DNA of 64,000 nt from Polynucleobacter cosmopolitanus (GTDB lineage Bacteria > Pseudomonadota > Gammaproteobacteria > Burkholderiales > Burkholderiaceae), in assembly GCF_002224225.1 (NCBI RefSeq), contig NZ_NJGG01000002.1, positions 372,001-436,000 on the forward strand, given 5' to 3'. This document shows positions 21,361 through 27,834 of the stretch, one piece after another. Made by a program: the position numbers and the translations under genes. The notes under the pieces are model-generated. The model searched no databases. It was given only the letters and a program-made list of their open reading frames with translations, and was not told where the DNA came from. Positions within the stretch are counted from its first letter, which is position 1, and every line of letters starts with the position of its first letter.

Positions 21361-21857
21361 GTAAGCACTATCAAACCCCTCAAGTCGATGGCAACCAAGA
21401 GTTGCAAGTGGCTCTTCTTACCCGCGATTTACTCAATGAAGGTGCTGCAAATCTGCCAGCACACATCTCAAATCGTCTTGAAAATGCCAGAAAACTGGCT
21501 TTGGCAGCAAAATTAGAAGAGCGCAAACCATTCTGGTCATACAACTGGGTTAGAGAAGGTTTTAATAACTCAAGTTCAACGACTTCAGACTGGCGCAACC
21601 GTGCAATGGGTGCATTTGGTGCTGCCCCGATCTTGGCTTTGGCCTTTGGCATTGTCTTGATCTCGAATTGGCAACAAGATGAGCGCATCTTGGATATTGC
21701 AAAAGTTGATAGCGCTATTTTGGTTGATGCAGTGCCACCTAACGCCTACAAAGATGATGGTTTTGTCAGATACTTGATCACCAACGGCAAAGACTTGGCG
21801 ATTGAACAAGACAAGCAAGAGAAACAAGCCAAACAAGAGGAAGAAGAAAAGATCTGA
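21357..21857 (+). CDS. DUF3619-type membrane protein, putative anti-sigma partner
   Basis: A 166-residue protein starting at a GTG that overlaps the sigma factor stop (GTGA). The cytoplasmic N-terminal part (about 1-75) is followed by one hydrophobic helix (AFGAAPILALAFGIVLISNW, near 85-105) and a tail ending in a charged Lys/Glu/Gln run (KQEKQAKQEEEEKI). It resembles the DUF3619 proteins found after sigma factors in Burkholderiales. One membrane span plus coupling to the sigma gene suggests an anti-sigma role; that is inference. Confidence 0.7.
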   Translation: MSKHYQTPQVDGNQELQVALLTRDLLNEGAANLPAHISNRLENARKLALAAKLEERKPFWSYNWVREGFNNSSSTTSDWRNRAMGAFGAAPILALAFGIVLISNWQQDERILDIAKVDSAILVDAVPPNAYKDDGFVRYLITNGKDLAIEQDKQEKQAKQEEEEKI

Positions 21858-21859
21858 TC

Positions 21860-22360
21860 ATGTCTTTTTCATCATTCTTTCGATCTTTTTCAAACATGAA
21901 ATGCCAAAACCGGTATATCTGTTTAAGTCGCTGTTTGATTGCTCATATCACTGTTTTTCTTGTGATCTTTTTAGCCTACCCTTTGGTGGCCAATGCTCAA
22001 AACTGGTCAGCCCTCAATGAGGATCAACGTTTGATCTTGGCACCGCTCGAAGAAGATTGGTCGAGCCTCACTGTTGCTCGTCAAAAAAAATGGGTGGATG
22101 TGGCGAATCGCTATCCATCAATGTCTGATACCGAAAAAAGTACCTTGCAGTCTCGCATGTCAGAGTGGGCTAGTTTATCGACCCATGAGCGCCAGCGTGC
22201 CAGAGATAATTACCTTCGCACCCTGAATATTTCTGCTGAGAAAAAAGCGGCTGCTTGGGAAAGTTATCAGCAACTATCCGCTGAAGATAAAAAATTATTG
22301 GCGCAAAAAAGAGCTCAAACAACTAAACCAAGCGCAGTCACTTCACCAACGCTAAAATAG
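21860..22360 (+). CDS. DUF3106-type secreted or periplasmic protein
   Basis: A 166-residue protein with a long basic N-region and a hydrophobic signal segment (ITVFLVIFLAYPLVANA, near residues 30-47) followed by a probable signal peptidase site after ANA. The mature part is a Trp/Arg-rich repeat pattern (W..L...Q..LAPLE.DW..L....KKW; MSDTEKSTLQSRMSEW; HERQRARDNY) typical of DUF3106, predicted to be helical. It starts two bases after the upstream gene. Function unknown; the placement suggests it is regulated with, or by, the sigma factor. Confidence 0.72.
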   Translation: MSFSSFFRSFSNMKCQNRYICLSRCLIAHITVFLVIFLAYPLVANAQNWSALNEDQRLILAPLEEDWSSLTVARQKKWVDVANRYPSMSDTEKSTLQSRMSEWASLSTHERQRARDNYLRTLNISAEKKAAAWESYQQLSAEDKKLLAQKRAQTTKPSAVTSPTLK

Positions 22361-22364
22361 CGTT
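22348..22364 (+). promoter_or_regulatory. Hairpin across the DUF3106 stop / RDD start junction
   Basis: Perfect 7-bp stem AACGCTA / TAGCGTT with loop AAA. The TAG stop of the upstream gene is inside the stem and the GTG of the RDD gene is one base after it. No Shine-Dalgarno lies before that GTG, so the structure may mediate translational coupling. Confidence 0.45.
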
Positions 22365-22365
22365 T

Positions 22366-22953
22366 GTGAAAGAATCTAATCAGTTCATCCCTCTTCCCGC
22401 AAGTTACCTCAGGTCGCTACCAGCGCCAACCATCAAGCGTCGCATTGCTTTGAATCTTTATGAGATGTTGGTGTTGTTTGGAGTGTTGGCTTTCACATTC
22501 CTGGTGCCACACTTGATCATTGGAGTTTTGTTCGAGGTCACAGCACCCTCTGCCATTCTGATGGCTCATGTTTACCTGGTGCTGGCTTTTTACTTCATGT
22601 GGTACTGGACGAAAACAGGACAAACACTTGCCATGCAAACTTGGCGCATTCAGTTGGTAAATGTTGATGGTGCGATCATGAAACGTTCGCAAGCATTGAT
22701 GCGATTTGCAATTGGCTCACTGTGGTTGATCCCAGCAGCCCTATTACTTTTCATCAATATCAAAATGAATCCAACCGCCAGCATGGGTGGCTCAGTTTCA
22801 ATTATTTTCTTTTCAATCACTTTATTTTTGTGGCCTCTATCAGCGATCTTAGATAGAAAGAATCGCCAATCGATTCCTGATCGCTGGTCTGGCACTCGCC
22901 TGGTTCAATTACCCAACACGATTCCTCATCCAGTCAGCAGTAGTAAAGAATGA
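22366..22953 (+). CDS. RDD family membrane protein
   Basis: A 195-residue inner-membrane protein. After an N-terminal cytoplasmic stretch with SLPAPTIKRRIALNLYEMLVLFGVLAF (the Arg-Asp-rich RDD start) there are about four hydrophobic helices: two around residues 30-85 and two around 115-170. The motif WTKTGQTLAMQTWRIQLV is characteristic of RDD proteins. Transport or anchoring roles have been proposed for the family, but no substrate can be read here. GTG start, fourth gene of the sigma operon. Its last 45 bases overlap the convergent haemoglobin gene. Confidence 0.82.
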   Translation: MKESNQFIPLPASYLRSLPAPTIKRRIALNLYEMLVLFGVLAFTFLVPHLIIGVLFEVTAPSAILMAHVYLVLAFYFMWYWTKTGQTLAMQTWRIQLVNVDGAIMKRSQALMRFAIGSLWLIPAALLLFINIKMNPTASMGGSVSIIFFSITLFLWPLSAILDRKNRQSIPDRWSGTRLVQLPNTIPHPVSSSKE

Positions 22954-23298
22954 TTGCATCAGGCGTTCAAACAGAATGCCGTTAATGCCAACATCTTTCA
23001 TCGCTTGGCGCATGCATTGCAACCACTGATCTCTTTCAGAAATACCAATTGAGAATGGCAAATGCCTGGCCTTGAGTCTTGGGTGTCCGTATTGCTCAAC
23101 AAATAAATCTGGGCCTCCCATCCAGCCACTCAAGAACATGAATAACTTTTCTCTGGATGAAGTGGAATCAGCAGGATGCATGAGCCGTATCCCCTGATAA
23201 TTTTCTTCTAGATCCATCAGGTCGTAAAAACGATTGACCAACTCACGCAGCTTCTCAGCCCCGCCAATCAATTCATAAGTGGTTTGTTCTTGTGACAT
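22909..23298 (-). CDS. Group 2 truncated haemoglobin
   Basis: A 129-residue globin with the 2-on-2 fold signature: YELIGGAEKLRELVNRFYDLM (B helix, Tyr at the distal position), FLSGWMGGPDLFVEQYGHPRLKARHLPF (proximal His in HPRLKARH) and a Trp late in the sequence (DQWLQCM). Proteins of this type bind O2 or NO. The gene stands alone on the minus strand and its 3' end overlaps the RDD gene. Assignment to group 2 is by motif reading. Confidence 0.85.
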   Translation of the reverse strand: MSQEQTTYELIGGAEKLRELVNRFYDLMDLEENYQGIRLMHPADSTSSREKLFMFLSGWMGGPDLFVEQYGHPRLKARHLPFSIGISERDQWLQCMRQAMKDVGINGILFERLMQSFFTTADWMRNRVG

Positions 23299-23351
23299 AT
23301 CTTTATTTTATTCTTGATTAAACTTTTTATCAGACTTTAATCACACCCTGA

Positions 23352-25853
23352 TCACACATTCCTGAGAACTTCTGTGGCTGATGTGTGAGAAATTTTTCTT
23401 TGTAGCCACAGGCCGCCCAATACGCATGCAGAAACGCCAAAAACAACACCATAGACAATCACGATCCATGGGATTGGTAAGTTGAATTCAAAAACATGGG
23501 TGGCCAAAGCCCAACCCACCCCAATGGCACCGAAAGAAGCCATCGAACCAGAAATAAAACCAATCACGGTCAACTCTGTATAAAAAGCACGCCTGATTTG
23601 AGCCTGACTAGCACCCAAGGTTTTGAGTAAGCCTGCATCCTTGAGGCGCTCATCTTGAGTCGATGCCAAAGCCGCGGCCAAGACCAAGATGCCAGCAATC
23701 ACTGTGAAGCCAAACAGCAATTCCACGGCTGCTGACAATTTATTCAAGACATCTTGCACTTGATTCAAAGCAGATTCCACATCCACAACAGTCACGTTAG
23801 GAAATTGCGCCACCACAGAAATATCCAGAGGCAATACTTGCGGCACCAAAGGACCTTGCTTATAAGCCGTGATCCAAGTTTGCGGCATTTCACTGAGAAG
23901 ATGAGGCGGCAAAATTGCAAAGAAGTTAACGCGCATGCTACCCCAATCAAGTTCTCTGATGGATGTCACGTTTGCCTTAACAGGAATGCCCGCAATATCA
24001 AACACCAAGCTGTCACCTAACTTCAAAGACAGTGTTTTAGCCAAACCTTTTTCAATCGACACTTCTGGCATGCGAGTGTTGCCATGCCAAGTTCCTGCGG
24101 TCACTTTATTTTTATCTGGCAAGTCTGCGGCGTATGAGAGGTTGAATTCTCTATCAACCAATCGCTGTGCACGAGAATCCTCAAAATCTTGCGGCAATAC
24201 CACTTGGTCATTGATGTGCGTTAAACGACCGCGAACCATGGGGTACAAGACAATTTTCTTAATGTCAGCACTCAATAACTTTTGCTCAATGGCTGCTTTT
24301 TGTTCTGGCTGAATATTGATCAAAAATCTATTGGGTGCATCCGGCGGAGAACTGCCCTTCCAAGCACTCATCAAATCTTGTCTGACCACAGCCAAAAGTA
24401 ATAAGGCCATGATGGCAATCGCCAGTGATGCTATTTGTAAACCAGTGAACAAAGAGCGTCTGGATAAAGACTGCCAAACAAATCGTTGCACAACGTGCTG
24501 ACCTAACCATGAATGCTCTGCCATCTTGGCTGTCAATTTGATCAATAGCCATGAGACCAACACAAAGACGCCTGCCGCCAATGAAAAACCACCCAAAGTT
24601 AAGACGGCTAATTTGACATCTTTAGCAACACTTAAAAGTAAAACAAAGAAGCTGATCAAGCCAAAAAACATCAATAACCAAGAAGCAGGATGCCTGACTG
24701 AAATATCTCGACGAATCACTTTCAATGGCGAGATATCACTCAAATACAGCAATGGTGGCCAAACAAATCCAATCAACAAAACAACAGCTACCAATAAAGA
24801 CCAGATCAATGGCCAGATCGATGCTGATGGCAAATCAGCCACCAACAAATCACCCAAAAAGAAAAGCAGGCCTTGATGACCAATCCACCCCAAGAAAGCC
24901 CCCATGGCACCGCCCAAAAGTGCAATCACCATGCTGGCCTTGAAGTGCTCTAGCAATACTTGGCGTTTATTGGCGCCCAAGCATTTCCAAATTGCCGTTG
25001 GATTAGCTTGCTTGCTGGTATAGCGCTTGGCGGCTAAAGCCATCGCTACAGCAGCGACCATGGCCGTCAAAATAGCCACCAGTGATAAAAACTTTTCAGC
25101 GCGATCAAGCGTTGCTCGCATCAAGGGTTGACTGTTATCAACCCCCTCGATTTTGATGCCCCTCAATTGCTTGGCATCAATTTCTTTTTGAGCCCACAAT
25201 AAAAATGCATTGACTGTTGGTTCTTGACCAGCCATCAAAAATCGATAAGTGACCCGACTACCAAAACCAATCAGCTGAGTTTTAGCTAACTCATCATCAC
25301 GCATCATGACCCGTGGTGCAAAGTTTAAGAAACCAGCACCCTTATCTAGCTCTTGAGTCAACAAAGCCTCAATCACAAAACTTGTCGACCCCAAGGTGAT
25401 TCGATCCCCCAACTTTGCAGAAAGAGCCGCCAAAAGAGCAGGCTCTACCCACACGGAACCTGGCGATGGTGTTGCGCGTGTGCTTGCGCCCTTGATGTCT
25501 AGATCATCTTTAGAGATCTTGATACTTCCCCTCAATGGGTATGCCTCTGTGACTGCTTTTAAAGCCACCAGGCGGGCATTTGAGCCAACGGATGACATGG
25601 TGGGGAACACCGTGGTCTTAGCTGCCAGCAATCCTTGTTTAGCAGCCTCTTGCTCAAAAAGAATCGGCAAGGGTTGATCGCTCTGAATCAAAGCATCTGA
25701 TGCAATCAATTGCTTAGCATCTCTCTCAAACGCTCTTTGCATGCGATCTGCCAAATAAGCCACACTGCTCAAAGACGCCACAGAAACAACCAAGGCAGCT
25801 AAAAGCCAAGCAAATTCAATAGATCTAAAGGAACGGGGGAGATTCATTGCCAC
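23352..25853 (-). CDS. FtsX-like ABC transporter permease, YbbP type
   Basis: An 833-residue membrane protein with the layout of the YbbP/LolC-type permeases: an N-terminal helix (AWLLAALVVSVASLSSVAYLA, 14-34), a MacB-like periplasmic domain (about 35-255), three or four helices (255-370), two more near 395-445, a second periplasmic domain (about 500-700), and a final three-helix FtsX domain (from 715, with LKDAGLLKTLGASQAQIRRAFYTEL). Such permeases normally pair with an ATPase such as YbbA, but none is next to it. Substrate unknown; lipid or lysophospholipid-related roles are proposed for relatives. Confidence 0.82.
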   Translation of the reverse strand: MAMNLPRSFRSIEFAWLLAALVVSVASLSSVAYLADRMQRAFERDAKQLIASDALIQSDQPLPILFEQEAAKQGLLAAKTTVFPTMSSVGSNARLVALKAVTEAYPLRGSIKISKDDLDIKGASTRATPSPGSVWVEPALLAALSAKLGDRITLGSTSFVIEALLTQELDKGAGFLNFAPRVMMRDDELAKTQLIGFGSRVTYRFLMAGQEPTVNAFLLWAQKEIDAKQLRGIKIEGVDNSQPLMRATLDRAEKFLSLVAILTAMVAAVAMALAAKRYTSKQANPTAIWKCLGANKRQVLLEHFKASMVIALLGGAMGAFLGWIGHQGLLFFLGDLLVADLPSASIWPLIWSLLVAVVLLIGFVWPPLLYLSDISPLKVIRRDISVRHPASWLLMFFGLISFFVLLLSVAKDVKLAVLTLGGFSLAAGVFVLVSWLLIKLTAKMAEHSWLGQHVVQRFVWQSLSRRSLFTGLQIASLAIAIMALLLLAVVRQDLMSAWKGSSPPDAPNRFLINIQPEQKAAIEQKLLSADIKKIVLYPMVRGRLTHINDQVVLPQDFEDSRAQRLVDREFNLSYAADLPDKNKVTAGTWHGNTRMPEVSIEKGLAKTLSLKLGDSLVFDIAGIPVKANVTSIRELDWGSMRVNFFAILPPHLLSEMPQTWITAYKQGPLVPQVLPLDISVVAQFPNVTVVDVESALNQVQDVLNKLSAAVELLFGFTVIAGILVLAAALASTQDERLKDAGLLKTLGASQAQIRRAFYTELTVIGFISGSMASFGAIGVGWALATHVFEFNLPIPWIVIVYGVVFGVSACVLGGLWLQRKISHTSATEVLRNV

Positions 25854-25925
25854 TCAATATCAGTCAATTTGTGATTCAGCCACTAGGATAGTGGTTGTTC
25901 ACTAAAAGTGTGCAAGCTTGCATTA

Positions 25926-25986
25926 CCCCAGATTGATCAAGGTCATCTGATAACCACTCAAGTGCAGATGACTGAGCTTGATGGGG
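25926..25986 (-). terminator. Large imperfect hairpin after the Bug gene
   Basis: Nested inverted repeats GTCATCTG / CAGATGAC (25942-25949, 25965-25972), ATCAAG / CTTGAT (25936-25941, 25977-25982) and CCCC / GGGG (25926-25929, 25983-25986) give about 18 paired bases, starting two bases after the stop of the upstream gene. There is no T-tract, so it may be a Rho-independent-like or mRNA-stabilising end. A palindrome TGCAAGCTTGCA (25911-25922) lies next to it. Confidence 0.5.
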
Positions 25987-25987
25987 A

Positions 25988-26953
25988 TTAATTCAATGTG
26001 AGACCTTGCTTAGCCACAACATCTCGGTAGATGTCGTACTCGGCTTTGATTTCTGCAGCGAACTGCTCTGGATTATTGGCAACAATCAATGATCCAGTGT
26101 CTTCAATGCGTTTTCTCACTGAAGCATCCTGTAAAACTTTTAACACTCCCGCATGAATCTTTTCCACCACTTCTTTTGACATGCCAGCAGGTCCAATCAG
26201 ACCGTAATAAGCCATGCGATTGACTGGAGCCAAACCAACCTCTGCAAAAGTCGGCACATGAGGCAAGCTACTCAATCGTTTGGGGGCAGCAACCACCAAT
26301 GGCAGCAAACGACCGTCTTTGATGAAGGGGTAAGCGGATGGCAAATTATCAAAAATGATCGGTACTTTTCCTGAAACTGTATCAACCAAAGCGGGGCCGG
26401 CTCCACGATAGGGAACATGATTTATTTGAGCCCCAGTCAAACTTTTAAATAACTCGGTCTGCAAATGCCCAATACCACCAGCGCCTGAGGTTGAATAACT
26501 ATATTTACCAGGATTCTTTTTAATTAACTCTAAAAATGATTTGTAATCCTTAGCTGCAAATTTCGAATGCACAGCAATCACATTGGGCGTGGCGGCAATA
26601 TTGGTGATCGCCTGAAAATCTTTGATCGGGTCGTAACCAATTTTTTTATTGATGGCTGGATTTGAGGCAGTGGTTGAGACGGTTGCCATACCAATCACAT
26701 GACCATCTTTACTACCTCTCATGATGTCCAAGGCACCAATCGAGCCACCAGCACCTGCCTTATTTTCAACAATCACAGGTTGACCAAGCACTTTACCCAA
26801 AGGATCTGCGATGGCACGCGCAATAATGTCCGTACTACCACCTGGTGCAAAAGGCACGATCAAACGAATCTGTTTTTGCGGAAATGATTGGGCCTGAGCC
26901 ATGAATGGCATGAAAATGCTCACAAGCGCAACGATGAAAACAGAACGAATCAA
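25988..26953 (-). CDS. Bug-family periplasmic solute-binding protein
   Basis: Extracytoplasmic receptor of the tripartite tricarboxylate transporter (TctC/Bug) family, about 321 residues. From the TTG at 26953 it begins with a clean signal peptide (MIRSVFIVALVSIFMPFMAQA). The mature part has FPQKQIRLIVPFAPGGSTDIIARA and the family loop IVENKAGAGGSIGAL. An ATG ten codons upstream (26983) is open, but it would place acidic residues before the signal peptide; AAGGGGG lies just before the TTG. No TctA/TctB membrane genes are adjacent, as is common for orphan Bug proteins. Ligand unknown. Confidence 0.85.
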   Translation of the reverse strand: MIRSVFIVALVSIFMPFMAQAQSFPQKQIRLIVPFAPGGSTDIIARAIADPLGKVLGQPVIVENKAGAGGSIGALDIMRGSKDGHVIGMATVSTTASNPAINKKIGYDPIKDFQAITNIAATPNVIAVHSKFAAKDYKSFLELIKKNPGKYSYSTSGAGGIGHLQTELFKSLTGAQINHVPYRGAGPALVDTVSGKVPIIFDNLPSAYPFIKDGRLLPLVVAAPKRLSSLPHVPTFAEVGLAPVNRMAYYGLIGPAGMSKEVVEKIHAGVLKVLQDASVRKRIEDTGSLIVANNPEQFAAEIKAEYDIYRDVVAKQGLTLN

Positions 26954-27127
26954 ACCACCCCCTTCAAAGACATGTTCAAACAATTTCTTGACACATGCAT
27001 CGACCTAATTGAATGCATTTTTTAGTGAAATGCTTAATATTCGGGAGATATTTAAACACAGTTATGAGCTCATTCAAAGCCATATCAACACCACCACAAT
27101 TGACTTCAATCAATCATGAAAAAGATT

Positions 27128-27148
27128 TTTTGTAGGTATTTTGTAGGT
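27128..27148. repeat. Direct repeat TTTTGTAGGT x2 near tRNA-Arg
   Basis: Two exact copies of the 10-mer TTTTGTAGGT separated by one base, about 100 bases downstream of tRNA-Arg, in a 270-base gap that otherwise holds only the tRNA terminator. Tandem short repeats beside a tRNA can be integrase arm-type sites left by a lost element, but no integrase fragment was seen. Confidence 0.4.
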
Positions 27149-27218
27149 GTTTTTTAGTGATTGTGTTTTGAGGCGCAGCTTGGGCTCTCATTTGAAGAAT
27201 GCAGCAACTTGAATGAAA

Positions 27219-27245
27219 AAGGGCCTAGCTTTACACTAGGCCCTT
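27219..27245 (-). terminator. Terminator of tRNA-Arg
   Basis: Perfect stem AAGGGCCTAG / CTAGGCCCTT with a 7-base loop, followed on the minus strand by TTT and a T-rich run. It starts seven bases after the CCA end of tRNA-Arg. Confidence 0.85.
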
Positions 27246-27251
27246 CTGTTT

Positions 27252-27328
27252 TGGTGCGGCTGGCAGGAATTGAACCCACGACCCCTTGGTTCGTAGCCAA
27301 GTACTCTATCCAACTGAGCTACAGCCGC
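27252..27328 (-). tRNA. tRNA-Arg (anticodon ACG)
   Basis: A 77-base tRNA including encoded CCA. Acceptor arms GCGGCTG / CAGCCGC pair perfectly; the D-arm TAGCTCAGTTGGATAGAGTA, the anticodon stem-loop CTTGGCTACGAACCAAG (anticodon ACG, A34 presumably modified to inosine) and the T-arm GTGGGTTCAATTCCTGC are intact. A terminator follows immediately. Confidence 0.97.
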
Positions 27329-27348
27329 ATTAAGACCGACATTATGCC

Positions 27349-27834
27349 ATGGAAATCAAAAACTACATAACTCCTGCTGGTCACCAGCGCATGAAAGATG
27401 AACTTTTACATCTTCTGGATGAAGAACGGCCAGAAATCGTCAAAATTGTTTCATGGGCCGCATCAAATGGTGATCGCTCTGAAAATGGTGATTATCAGTA
27501 CGGTAAAAAGCGTTTACGTGAAATCGACCGTCGCATTTATTTTTTAACCAAGCGCTTAGAAGATGTCTTGGTGGTTGATCCTGAGGCAAGAGAACAAACC
27601 GATCAAATCTTCTTTGGGGCAACCATCTGTTATGCAGATGAGACTGGGCAGGAAACCACCATCGCGATTGTGGGTGTTGACGAAGTCGACATGGAGAAAA
27701 ATCATGTCAGTTGGATTTCACCGATTGCCAAAGCATTCATCAAAGCAAGAGAAGGCGACACAGTTAATTTACAAACCCCTGAGGGTTTGAAAGAACTTGA
27801 TATCTTGAAGGTTACTTACCAAAAACTCGGGTGA
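27349..27834 (+). CDS. greB: Transcript cleavage factor GreB
   Basis: Rescues backtracked RNA polymerase by stimulating transcript cleavage. The 161-residue protein has the N-terminal coiled coil with the acidic tip GDRSENGDYQYGK (Asp42, Glu45) and the C-terminal FKBP-like domain (VSWISPIAKAFIKAREGD). YFLTKRLEDVLVVDP and the GKKRLREIDRR segment favour GreB over GreA. The start lies 21 bases from the tRNA-Arg 5' end on the other strand. Its last 23 bases overlap the 3' end of the convergent rsh gene. Confidence 0.92.
   Translation: MEIKNYITPAGHQRMKDELLHLLDEERPEIVKIVSWAASNGDRSENGDYQYGKKRLREIDRRIYFLTKRLEDVLVVDPEAREQTDQIFFGATICYADETGQETTIAIVGVDEVDMEKNHVSWISPIAKAFIKAREGDTVNLQTPEGLKELDILKVTYQKLG

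Noticed and set aside
27161..27370. ORF of 69 codons across tRNA-Arg
   Set aside because: The sequence is the translation of a tRNA gene and its flanks; VRLAGIEPTTPWFVAKYS is a well-known artefact of tRNA-Arg.
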